DNA from: Zanthoxylum bungeanum
Lineage: Eukaryota; Streptophyta; Magnoliopsida; Sapindales; Rutaceae
Direction: 5' to 3'
NCBI GenBank assembly: GCA_019454045.1
Contig: SKCR01036751.1
Span: 620,001 to 684,000, forward strand
Length of the DNA stretch: 64,000 nt
Positions within the stretch are counted from its first letter, which is position 1, and every line of letters begins with the position of its first letter. The notes beneath the pieces are model-generated. The model was not told the origin of the DNA, ran no database searches, and was given only the letters and a program-made list of their open reading frames with translations. Below are positions 47,691-57,982 of the stretch, piece after piece. The translations under genes were made by a program, and so were the position numbers.

Positions 47691-48246
47691 TGAACTTTAA
47701 GATGAAATTTATGCCTATAACAACGATATTAATTAATGAAAAATCACAAAACCTAAACTAAAACTTGAAAAATAAAGGGTTTGCAACCTGTAACCTAACC
47801 TAAACTAAACATGTAATCAAACCTAAATAACCATTCTACAACAAACCTCACCTGAATAAGGAAGAAACACACAAAACCCTACTTTTCCTAAGCCATACCC
47901 TTCACAATAATGAACATTGGTCAAGTCTTTCAAGCTTGTGAACTATCAATGATCTTATAGGATTTGGAGTGAAAACATGACATGAAACCTTTGGTTGCTT
48001 TTTTGCTTTTGAATGAGAAATGAACAACATCATTTATATCACATATAAAACGGTGCATTTCGTTTTAATGAAAATATGAATTTGTCCTTATGATGTCCGC
48101 TAACATTTGACTGTTTGTAAACATAGGTTAAAATTTGGGTGACAAACATCCGTTTTTAATAATTTTATGTATATAAATATCATTTTCTAAAAAATGAGTG
48201 TTTTTTCGAATATCTTCTAATCTTTGGGTGGATAAATAATAATTTA

Positions 48247-49256
48247 TTAAAAAAAACTTCATGTTGTTCTTTCATTGTTACAACAGAAAAAATACTTGAG
48301 CAACTTCCATTGGAAGCTTAATTAATATTTTAGTTTGTATGTCCAAATAAATAATGCATTAAAAAAAATGACTTCCATTTTTTTAAGGATTTTTTCGCTT
48401 CCAAAAAAAGGGTTAAAATTTTAAAATATTTTACTTTGAATTCATTTACTCAATATGTCATTTCGAATGAACCTTGAGTCCTTATATTAATATACTAGGA
48501 AAAAAGACAATCAAATTCAAACTTGAAAGTTTTTTTTCCCAATAAAACAATTAGATCCTCTCTGTAGCTTTAAAAATAAACATACAAGTCATTCTCCTTT
48601 GAAATTTTTTTCCTTTCTTTTAAGATTTTTTAAAATTAGGATAGATAAAGTTTAAATATATTTGCAATCCCATATCATCCTATATATAATTCAAACATAG
48701 AGAGCCAATCAAAGAAAAAAGTCAGGAAAATTACTTGATCGAGCCTCTACAAGCAATACAAATTATCTTTTTAGAGAGAGATTATAAGCCATTTATGTTC
48801 TATAATGACCTCCAAGATTAATGTAATATAATGTTCACTAAAATTAATACATCATCTTCATCTAAATAGAAGGAATTTACTAAGAGAAAGGGGGTATTGA
48901 TGTCAATTATTAAAATGATGTATGTTTAGTTTTCTATTTCTAAAACAATGAGGACCTAGTTGTCTAGGGGGAAAACTTTAGGATTTTCAGTCATTTTTCC
49001 TTTATTCTTGTCTCTAGTGTGTGTGTGTGTGTGTATATATATATCTATCTATCTATCTATACTTGCTAGACCTATGATTGAATTATAAGTGTATAAAATT
49101 AAACTTTAAGTAAATTAAGGTTTATAATATCGGTAGATTTCAACAAATTCAAAAGATAAACAAAACTACTCATTTCAATCAATAAAACTCAATAGCAATG
49201 CCATTTAAGAAATTTAGAAATTTACCAAATTCTATGAAATTTAACAACCTCACTTT
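48247..49256. other. AT-rich intergenic DNA with a compound microsatellite
   Basis: Only a (GT)n(AT)n(CTAT)n microsatellite at 49017-49062 is notable. Confidence 0.5.
49017..49062. repeat. compound microsatellite (GT)n(AT)n(CTAT)n
   Basis: Consecutive GT, AT and CTAT runs over about 46 bp. Confidence 0.95.
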
Positions 49257-49261
49257 CATAT

Positions 49262-50232
49262 TGTTGATGGTGGTTTTCACCCCAGAAGTCAGAATCTCGA
49301 GTAAAGGTATAGAAGAGATTTATATTTCCAAGCCTTAGGGGCCCATGTCCAAGAAGCTGAGGCATCCGACCCACCAAGGAGGTCAGCAATGGATTGCACT
49401 TGATGTCCGATCTGATGTGGTGCCTAGAGAAGATCATGACCTGAGTTGGAAATATGTTCAGAAGAGCAAAGCAGAGTGAGTCCTCAGAGACGACCCGACC
49501 CGGTAGCGCAACAAGGTAGGCTGACAGTTGTTCTAGTTGCCCGACCCAGTTAGTCGGGTCAGGGTGTTAGTGTTGTGATCAAATTCAAGTGACGTAAGCC
49601 CTACATGAGAACTTGTACCTTCCAAAGAGGTTTGACGTGACAAGAGCAGATCATCGGCTTATCTTCTAGCATACACTATCACATGAGAGATGATAAATTA
49701 CATGTTGGAGTTAACGTGTAGCAGAGGGTATAGTAGCTTGGTTTAAAGAGATGTCAGGTGGCGGAGCTACTTTCGGCAGAGCAGTTGGGAAAGAGAGCCA
49801 TCGCCTTAATGGTAGATTCATGTGGCTAACATCATGAGATTATTGTAACAATAGAATTTGCCCTAGTATATAAAGGGATTTAGAATTCATTGTGAAGGGT
49901 TAGGTAATTTTATCTCTTAACTTGTAAAATAGAGAGCAAAAAGCTTAAGTGTAAGAGTGAGCCTATAAGAGGTCGGTCAGACGAGCTCGAGAGAAAGACA
50001 GATCGGTCATACCCGACCACGTTATAAAACTTCATTTTTCCTTTGTACATGTGGACGTAGGTTGGATCTATTCCGACGAACCACATTAAACCCTATGTTT
50101 TGTCTATGTGCTTTTCTCATCTTTTGCTAAGTTTACCTTTGATCCCAAAACCAAACAAATTCACAGTTTATGGAGGATTATTCGAGGAGTAAGTTTATTG
50201 ATTTCCCCTTGAACGAAAATAAACAGTCAATA
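49262..50232 (+). repeat. 5' LTR of gypsy element
   Basis: 971 bp, begins TGTTGATGGTGG and ends AGTCAATA (mutated from TCAACA). A TATA box TATATAAA lies at 49867-49874. Confidence 0.85.
49867..49874 (+). promoter_or_regulatory. TATA box in gypsy LTR
   Basis: TATATAAAGGG in the LTR, conserved at 54362 and 63308 in the related LTRs; probably starts element RNA. Confidence 0.6.
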
Positions 50233-50233
50233 A

Positions 50234-50251
50234 TTGGCACCGTCTATGGGG
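50234..50251 (+). other. primer-binding site (tRNA-Asp type, mutated)
   Basis: TTGGCACCGTCTATGGGG follows the LTR; the sister element at 63676 has TTGGCGCCGTCTGTAGGG. The TGGCGCCGT core matches a tRNA-Asp 3' end. Confidence 0.6.
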
Positions 50252-50284
50252 AACAGTATAAAAAGTAATAAACACATTGAAACA

Positions 50285-50837
50285 ATGGTAGGAAATGGAA
50301 ACCACATAACTTCAGAGGCAACAGTGGCGAGATGGATTGAAAGAATAAATGAGAACTTGCGGATAGAATGAGAGGGAACTCGAGCCTTCATAGACCATGA
50401 TGGAGAGAATTCAAAAGTTGGAAGAAAGAGCGTCAGAATAGTATAAGCAGGCAGGGCCCAGTCGAAGGAGGAATGGTATCGCCAATAGTAAGAGCCCGGT
50501 CGCGGCAGAAATTAAGCAAATGTCTAATAAAAGGAAGAGACCAGGACCAACCCAGCAAGAGCTCCAGATTACATGGGACGCTGCGTATATTGCCCTCAAT
50601 TGGTCTCTGGCGCAGATAGTTCGGGAGATCCAAGATAAAGGTCTATTAACTGAGCCCGACCCGAGGAAGTTTCCAAATGAAAAGAGAAATAACAGGGTTT
50701 ATTGTTTACACTATAAGGTAAGAGGACATGCCATGAATGGATGTGAGGACTTGCAAGAGCAGATGGAGGACCTGGTGAGGAACGGCTACCTCAGCGAGTA
50801 TGTTGATCATGAGGTCATGAGGATGATGCAACTCTAG
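50285..50837 (+). pseudogene. gypsy gag remnant with zinc knuckle
   Basis: Starts MVGNGNHITSEATVARWIER at 50285 with a stop 28 codons in. The open part is 50520-50837 (105 codons) and ends with RVYCLHYKVRGHAMNGCEDLQ then DLVRNGYLSEYV. This is the C-terminal zinc knuckle (C-x2-H-x5-H-x4-C) and following helix of gypsy gag. The large capsid middle is missing, so it is a much shortened gag. It may only serve as a packaging relic. Confidence 0.7.
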
Positions 50838-51262
50838 TAGCAATGTCACCAAGTCCAGCACCTATCACCTGGAGCAGATGGCCGGGAGTGCCCGATCCAA
50901 GAATCCCTGAAATGCCAAGGTGCTGAGGGGAGATTTTCAATAGAGCCTCTCTTAAAATTACCCTTAAAGAGTTGTAAGATGGATAGTAGATCCATTGAAT
51001 ATGAATAAGGCTTTTCATTTTCTTGAAAAAAAAAGCGGGTTCCCTTATGCTTGTTTATTATTTGGATGGGAAAGGCATGTTTAGTATTCTTGTGAGATGT
51101 TTGTGATTAGGATACATGAATGAGTGAAGGGCACGTGGGAAATGCGCGAAAATCGTGGCACACCAATACCCGGTGTCATTATCAAACCCCCGGGGCGGAG
51201 CGTCACAACCCAATGACTTACTTTTTTTAGGAAGCTTAAGCATACGGGCCTCTATGGCATTT

Positions 51263-51660
51263 ATATCATCAGGTATGCCGACCTCGGGGAGGGAGAATTC
51301 CCTCTGGGTTCCGGCTATCCCATTGTGCATCATCGGGTATGCCGACCTCGGGGAGGGAGAATGCCCATGTGACTCCGGCTATCCCATTGTGTATCATCGG
51401 GTATGCCAACCCCGGGGAGGGAGAATGCTCATATGGCTCCGGCTATCCCATTATGTATCTTCGGGTATGCCGACCTCGGGGAGGGAGAATGCTCATGTGG
51501 CTCCGGCTATCCCATTGTATATTATCGAGTCTGCCAACATTGGGGAGAGAGAATGCCCTCGTAGCTCTGGCTATCTCATTTTATATCCTCGGGTGTGCCA
51601 AACATGTGGATGGAGAGTGCGCCCGTGGCGTTTGGCCATCCCATTATGTATCCTTGGTTT
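51263..51660. repeat. tandem repeat, 64 bp period, about six units
   Basis: GGTATGCC-type marks recur at 51272, 51336, 51400, 51464, 51528 and 51592, exactly 64 bp apart, each followed by GACCTCGGGGAGGGAGAAT and CCGGCTATCCCATT. Units diverge towards the right. Because 64 is not a multiple of 3, two frames stay open across the block (51155-51680); they are not genes. Confidence 0.9.
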
Positions 51661-51819
51661 TCCGGGACGTTGAACGGTAAGGCTCAAAATTGTTGTTTTG
51701 GGTGGCATGGGACAGGACGTTGTCTCAGGTTCCCTTGTTATTTATTTTGAGTCTATACGCGTCTCCATGGTGATTTTCGGACGTTGAAAATCTTCCTCTG
51801 CTGTTAAGTCTTGGAAAGA

Positions 51820-52500
51820 AGTTTGACGGCTTGGGGCTGCATTCGTTCCACTGAGGCCGTGTTTTTTGGCACAAGGATGGAACATTCCATTGTGGCTAAA
51901 TGTTCATGTTTTACGACTCGGAGTCGGGCTATGTCCCACCGAGGCCTCATCATGTTTTCTGGCTCGGGTCGGGTTATGTCCCATCGAAACCTTATTATAT
52001 TTGTTGGCATGAGGTCAGAATTTCTCCCCCATAGCCAAGTGTTGAGTGGCACAATGACAGATATTTTCCTTGTGGCCAAGTGTTTATTGTTGCTTGGGGT
52101 CGGGTTACGTCTCACCGATGCCACTTTAATGGCACAATGAGGGAAAATTCTCTTATGGTCAAATATTTATTATTGGATCGGGGTCATGCTACGTCCCACC
52201 GATGCCTCACCATGTTTGTTGGCACAATGAGAGAACATTCCCTTGTGTCCAAGTTATTGCATCGACTCGGGTCTGGGTTGCGTCCCGCCGAGGTCCTATT
52301 ACTGTGTATTATCGCAAGGAGGGTTCATTCCCTTATTGTCTAGTGATCTGTGATTGCTCAAGGTCGGAGTTTCTCCCACATGGCCAAATGTTTGCGGCAC
52401 ACAGAAGAAGTATTCCCTTGTGTCCGATATGTTATTATAGCTCGAGGGTGGGTTACGTCCCGTCGAGGCCCTTTTGCTGTGTAATAGAGCGAGGATGTGA
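51820..52500. repeat. second tandem repeat block, 85-100 bp units
   Basis: GGGTTACGTCCCACCGAGGCC-like sequence recurs near 51930, 51975, 52105, 52190, 52275 and 52455, separated by GGCACAATGAGAGAACATTCCCTTGTG-like stretches. Open frames across it (51811-52534) are repeat artefacts. Confidence 0.8.
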
Positions 52501-52928
52501 GTTTTCCCTTGTGGCTTGTTTTCTATTTTTATAGATCCTTGCAGATCATATCCCTTTGGGATTGCAGCATGTCAAGAGCATGTATCATCCCGAGGTAGCA
52601 CGAGATGGATTTCTTCAAGCTATGCTAAGTGGATGAGCTGGCCAGTGTTGGCTCGGATCAACCTTCGTTTAGAGAAGCCCTAGTGAAAGAGATGACCAAG
52701 TATGGATTAGAAGCAGAGATTCTGGATCAGGGCTATAGACCCGATATGGTTTCTTTCACAAGAAGTAATGAGGCTCGCAGTTGTGATACTCATTATGAGT
52801 TGAAGCAGTTTGAGGTGTCTATGAAAGTTTCAGCCAGAGGACACCAGATCAGTCTACGGCTTCACACACCACCATCATTTTTATAGTTCCCGACACCAAC
52901 TCGTTGATACCGAGAACTATGAGACATA
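52501..52928 (+). other. gypsy element 3' internal segment
   Basis: An 85-codon frame (52629-52886, DELASVGSDQPSFREALVK...) has no domain I recognise. It may be a relic of a pol or accessory region, or chance. Confidence 0.3.
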
Positions 52929-54727
52929 TGTAGATGGCAGGTTTCACCCCCAAGAAATCAGAATCTCAAGTAAGGGTATAGAAGAGATTTCCATTTCCAA
53001 GCCTCAGAGGCCCAGGCCCAAGAAGCTGAGGCATCCAACCCACCGAGTAGGGGTGAACACGATTTCGGGTCAAATCGCGAACCGCACCGCACCGAACCGA
53101 ACCGCGCGGTTTGAAAAAATATTAAAAATGATTTCAAACCGCACCGAATCGAACCGCAAATTCGGGTCGGTGCGCGATTTTGACCCGCACCAAACCGCCC
53201 AAACCGCAAATTAGAATATGAAAGATTTTGTTATAATGGCTAGGATTGTTTCCCTTAAAATTAATGGTACCTAGCCTTAACAGGTTAAGAACCGTGACTT
53301 AAAACGTTTTCAAAATCAATGACCGCAAAACAAACACCATTATTGGTTTTTTTTTTCTTAATGTGTTTCTTATTTTATCTATATATACACACATACACAA
53401 CACGTGTGTTTTGTGTTGAAAGATTTTGTTATATTATTTGAGAAAGAAAGTGGGAATTAAAAAAAAAAAGATATGTTATGTTACTTATTATTTGAGAATG
53501 AAATATGATTCCTTCTACCTCTATCACAAATTTATTGTATATTTGGTTCCGATAATTTGAACCAACACTTGTTAGATCACTCTTAGTCTCTTACACATAT
53601 ATTTTTATTTATTTTATATTTATATTTGATTATTATCGGAATAGATATTCTAAGATATTTAATGATCATATGACAATATACCATGAATAAATGAAAATTA
53701 TGTATTTTTTCTACTTCAATTATAATGTGAAAACACATAAAATTTTCTTAAAAGTTTTATAATCTGAACCGCCGACCCGAACCACCCAAACCGCTAAACC
53801 GCCAACCCGAACCGTCGCGGTTTTCCTTATTAAATTTGCGGTTTCGGTTTCTAATTTCCCAAACCGCCAACCCGCGCGGTTTGAAGGAAAAAACGAAAAA
53901 ACCGACCCGAACCGCACCGCGAACACCCCTACCACCGAGTTAGAAAGATGTTCTGAAGAGTAAAACAGAGTGAAGGACTCAGAGACGACCCGACCTGGTA
54001 GCGCAGCAGGGCAGGATGACAGTTGTTCCAGTTGCTTGACCCAGTTAGTCGGGTCGGGGTGTTAGTGGTGTGATCAAATTCAAGTGACGTAAGCCCTACA
54101 TGTGAACTTGCACCTTCCAAAGAGGTCTGACGTGAGAAGAGCAGGTCACCGGCTTATCTTCTAGCACACACTATCATATGAGAGATGATAGATTACAGGC
54201 TGGAGGTAACGTGTAACAGAGGATATAGTAGCTTGGTTTAAAGAGATGTCAAGTGGCAGAGCTACTTTCGGCAGAGCAGTTGGGGAAGAGAGCCATTGCC
54301 TTAATGGTAGATTCACGTAGCTGACGTCATGAGATTGTTGTGACAGTAGAATTTGCCCTAGTATATAAAGGGATTCAGAATTCATTGTAAATGGTTGGCT
54401 AATTTTATCTCTTAACTTATAAAATAGAGAGCAAAAAGCTTAAGTGTAAGAGTGAGCCTGTAAGAGGTCGGTCAGACGAGCTCGAGAGATAGGCAGGTCG
54501 GTCATACTCGACCACGTTATAAAACTTCATTTTTCCCTTCTACCCGTGAACGTAAGTTGGATCCATTTCGTCGAGCCACGTTAAACCCTCTGTTTTGTCT
54601 GTGTTTTTTCTCATCTTTTGCTAAGTTTGTCTTTGATCACCAAACCAAACAACTTCACAGTTGATGGAAGATTGTTCGAGGAGTAAGTTTACCGATTTAC
54701 CCCTGGAACGAAAATCAATCGTCAACA
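52929..54727 (+). repeat. 3' LTR of gypsy element, split by hAT insertion
   Basis: Starts TGTAGATGGCAGG and ends CGTCAACA. Without the insert and one duplication it is about 907 bp and matches 49262-50232. A TATA box lies at 54362-54369. Confidence 0.85.
53048..53931. mobile_element. hAT-like non-autonomous element, 884 bp, in gypsy LTR
   Basis: Ends TAGGGGTGAACACGA and, reversed, TAGGGGTGTTCGCGG share TAGGGGTG. Perfect 8 bp duplication ccaccgag (53040-53047 and 53932-53939). Both ends carry dense ACCGCACCGAACCG-like motifs; the middle is AT-rich. No transposase. Confidence 0.85.
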
Positions 54728-54965
54728 CATATGTTTAGGGAACTGATCGAGTGATTTGCAAATAATTTTTTAAAAAAATTAATTATCCATGTTTGAATCA
54801 TAAGGACGAAAGAAATAAAATCACCACCCTAATTTTTAAGGTAAATACATTATCTATTAAAAATATGAACTAACCCTCATTAATTGTTGAAAAAAAAAAA
54901 CAATAAAAAAAAATTTGATGAGTGAGAGTGTGTTTATATTTCTAATAAATTAACCCTTACTTTTT

Positions 54966-56915
54966 TTTTATTTAATTTTATACAGTGCAATGGAGACCAG
55001 AAATGCTCCCACAAGTATCAGAAGAAAAACAAATAGGTGCAATGGAGATGGTTAGCTTGTGAAGTGAATGGGACCATAAAAAATAAAAGTGGGGCTTGTC
55101 TTCTTGATCCCAACATTATTGTGATTGTTTTCTTTTGTTGACATCTCACTTAAACTAGTCGTGCATTTCTCTCTCTCAATTATTTCCCTTTTCATTTCTT
55201 TATATATTTTTTAAATAATTTTTTTTTTGTTAATGATGACCCTGGAAATTTGTCAATCTCATTCTCGTCTGATTATAAATTCGAAATTAAAAATTATCTA
55301 GAATCTTATATCAATCTTTAAATTGAAATAAGTTTTGTCTTCAGATTTTAATCCGAACGAAAAATCTTTCCAAATTTCGACTTGATTTTTTACCCTAAAA
55401 AAATGTTCCCAAATATAAATCTTAAATCCAATTTTATTTTTTCTATTTCTTAAAAGTAATAGATGAGCAGTGTTTAAATTAATTTTTTAACTCTTTATTA
55501 TTATTAAAAAAAATTCAAAATTGGATGGCCAGTGAAAAAGAAATTACTTTATGCTAAAAAAATCCCTACGGGGATAGGCAGGTAAAAAAATATTTTTTTA
55601 TATTTATTAGTTGACGGATAGGTTACAGATATTGAAAAATTCTCATGTGAATGGAGACCCCAGTCATATACTTTAGGAGTATATAATGGATAATTTTTGT
55701 ACCAATTGATTGAATTGGACCGATACAGATATTCACATTCTCGTATTATACCTGGTTTGTTGCCATCCCTAATGAATCTTTACAAAAACACTTAAAAATG
55801 CTATTTTTTTTTTAATTTAATTTTATACAGTGCAATGGAGACCAGAAATGCTGCCACAAGTATCAGAAGGTGCAATGGAGATGGTTAGCTTGTGAAGTGA
55901 ATGGGACCATTAAAAATAAAAGTGGGGCTTGTCTTCTTGATCCCAACATTATTGTGATTGTTTTCTTTTGTTGACATCTCACTTAGACTAGTCGTGCATC
56001 TCATCTCTCTCTCTCTCAATTATTTCCCCTTTCATTTCTTTTTATTTTTTTTGGTTAAATATGCCACTCGACATTTGTCAATCTCATTCTCGTCTAATTA
56101 TAAATTCGAAATTAAAAATTATCTGAAATCTTATATCAATCTTTGAATTGAAATTAATTTTGTCTTGAGATTTTAATCAGAACGAAAAATCTTTCCAAAT
56201 TTTGACATATTTTTTACCCTAAAAAAATGTTCCCAAATATAAATCTTAAATCCAACTTTATTTTTCTATTTCTTAAAAGTAATAGATGAGCAGTGTTTAA
56301 ATTAATTTTTTAACTCTATTATTATTTTTTACTGATTCAAATTTGGATGGCCAGTGAAAAAGAAATTACTTTATGCTAAAAAAATCCCTACGGGGATAGG
56401 CAGGTAAAATATATTTATTTATTTATTTATTTATTAGTTGATGGATAGGTTACAGATATTGACATCCCGTTCAAATAGAAGAAAAATCCTCATGTGAATG
56501 GGGAACCCAATCATATACTTTAGAGGCGTATAAGGGACAATTTCCGTACTCATTAATTGAATTGGACGGATACATATATTCACATTCTCATATTATACAT
56601 GGTTTGTTGTCATCCCTAATGAATCTTACAAAAACACTTAAAAATGCTATTTTTTTTTAATTTAACACTATTACCCGATTTTTTATTCAAGATAAAAGAT
56701 CATCCCAAACATATACTAAACGGTACAGGATCCTACATCCCATTTTTATTTTTATTTCTTAAAAATAATAGATGTGTAATGTTTAAATTAATTTTTTTAT
56801 TTCTTTATTATTTTTAAAAACTTTTGTGTGGCCTGAGAAAAAGAAAATACTCGTGAACCTTTACAAAAACACTTAAAATGCTATTTTTTAATTTAACACT
56901 ACTACCCGGAGTCTT
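54966..56915. repeat. 845 bp tandem duplication with a partial third copy
   Basis: The segment from TACAGTGCAATGGAG (54981) recurs at 55826, an offset of 845 bp. Copies 1 (about 54966-55810) and 2 (55811-56660) share long blocks (ATCAGAAG...GCAATGGAGATGGTTAG, CCCTACGGGGATAGGCAGG). A shortened third copy ends near 56915. No coding content. It lies about 1-3 kb upstream of the SPL gene. Confidence 0.85.
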
Positions 56916-57162
56916 TGTAATAATAAATTAACATTTGATACGAGATAGTTTGTTTATAACAATGTCACATGTATCACACACATTATTTAAACAATTTTTT
57001 TATGCATATCATTTTCATTTTTAATATAATATCTTTGGAAAGGGAACATAATGAATGATTAAAGTCAAAATTCAACAAATACAAAAGCAAAAGTGAGTGT
57101 GGAAAGAGGGGAAAAAAAGAAAGAAATTAATTCCAACTTTCTAAACAAGGTAAAAAGAATGA

Positions 57163-57305
57163 GTAATGATATACTTATTCATATTTTTATTCATATTTAT
57201 CCCAATTCTCTCACTGTAGTTACAGTGAGTTACAGTAATTCACTGTAGTTACAGTGAGAGAGTTGGGATAAATATGAGTAAGAGTGTGAATAAATTTATC
57301 ATTTT
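57163..57305. mobile_element. foldback MITE upstream of the SPL gene
   Basis: Two nearly complementary arms of about 65 bp (AATGATA...ATTTATCCCAA...CTCTCACTGTAG) meet around a 10 bp centre near 57232. Few mismatches. Non-coding; transposon family not identified. Confidence 0.7.
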
Positions 57306-57531
57306 TGAAAAAGAATTGTTTCGAGTTCAAGACTAGCTTCATTTCCACTTTCTGTGTCTGTCTCAGTCTCTAAAAATGGCAACCACAAGTTAAACTACTT
57401 TTCTTCCATGGAGTTTGGGACCACCTAAGCCTCTTTTAAAGTGAGTTGTGTCTGCCTCTTACCATATATTTGTACCACTACTACACTTCAACTCACTTTA
57501 TGTGTATGGGACATGTATCACTGCCAAAGTA

Positions 57532-57532
57532 A

Positions 57533-57568
<36 letters not shown>
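57532..57568 (+). repeat. (CT)n tract in the 5' leader region
   Basis: About 17 CT units, 415 bp before the start codon. Pyrimidine tracts like this are common in plant core promoters and 5' UTRs. Confidence 0.85.
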
Positions 57569-57982
57569 AAACAATCATGTAAACATAATCATATGAGCAA
57601 CAGTTACTTCTTTAGTCATGAGTTGTTAGTTCTCTTCATCTTCATTGTAGTTCTTTAACTGTTTATTCTTTACTTTCCATTATATTATGTGATTCTTGCA
57701 TGATCTGCTGTTCTACTTGTTTCTTGTATGATATTTTCTTGATTGATTTGTAGTGTGTGTTTTGGGTTTGTTTCTGATGAATATTTCTTTTTTCATATGC
57801 CAGGATTTGAGTTCTTTTGAATTTTGAGGCTTAAAAGAAGAAAATTTGTTCTACAATGGCAACTTTCGAGTTGTTTTTAGCTCATTTGTGGGTTTAAAGA
57901 TTTAATTTGGCTTGGTTTTTGGGTAGAATTGTGAAGTGGGTTTGTATGCAATTTTAAAAAAGTTTGATTCTTGCATATTGTA
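57569..57982 (+). promoter_or_regulatory. probable 5' UTR, possibly with an intron
   Basis: A T-rich stretch ending ATATGCCAG at about 57803 looks like a 3' splice site, so a leader intron is possible; no donor is assigned. No clear TATA box is found. Confidence 0.4.

Larger units (their letters stand above)
37622..48246 (-). mobile_element. Mutator-like element (MULE), interrupted
   Basis: Imperfect terminal inverted repeats of about 150 bp at 37622-37770 and 48092-48246 share GAAAAAACACTCATTTTTT, AAATTATTAAAAA and GTCAAATGTTAGC blocks. Between them a transposase pseudogene runs on the minus strand. Copia element 2 and a hAT element are inserted in it; without them it is about 3.2 kb. The outer flanks are A runs, so the 9 bp duplication cannot be verified. 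Confidence 0.75.
49262..54727 (+). mobile_element. non-autonomous Ty3/gypsy element, 5466 bp
   Basis: LTRs at 49262-50232 and 52929-54727 (the latter enlarged by a hAT insertion), a tRNA-Asp-type primer site, a gag remnant, and no protease, RT or integrase. It is flanked by the perfect 5 bp duplication catat (49257-49261 and 54728-54732). The gag zinc-knuckle form CxxHx5Hx4C and the LTR/primer-site type suggest the gypsy Tat-like group. Its interior is mostly two tandem-repeat blocks. It would need proteins from another element to move. Confidence 0.85.

Noticed and set aside
51155..52534. Several overlapping frames of 85-172 codons
   Set aside because: They translate tandem repeats; the 64 bp period keeps frames open by chance.
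57971..57982. Upstream in-frame ATG of the SPL gene (MHIV)
   Set aside because: SPL6-like proteins start MESW; four extra residues have no parallel.
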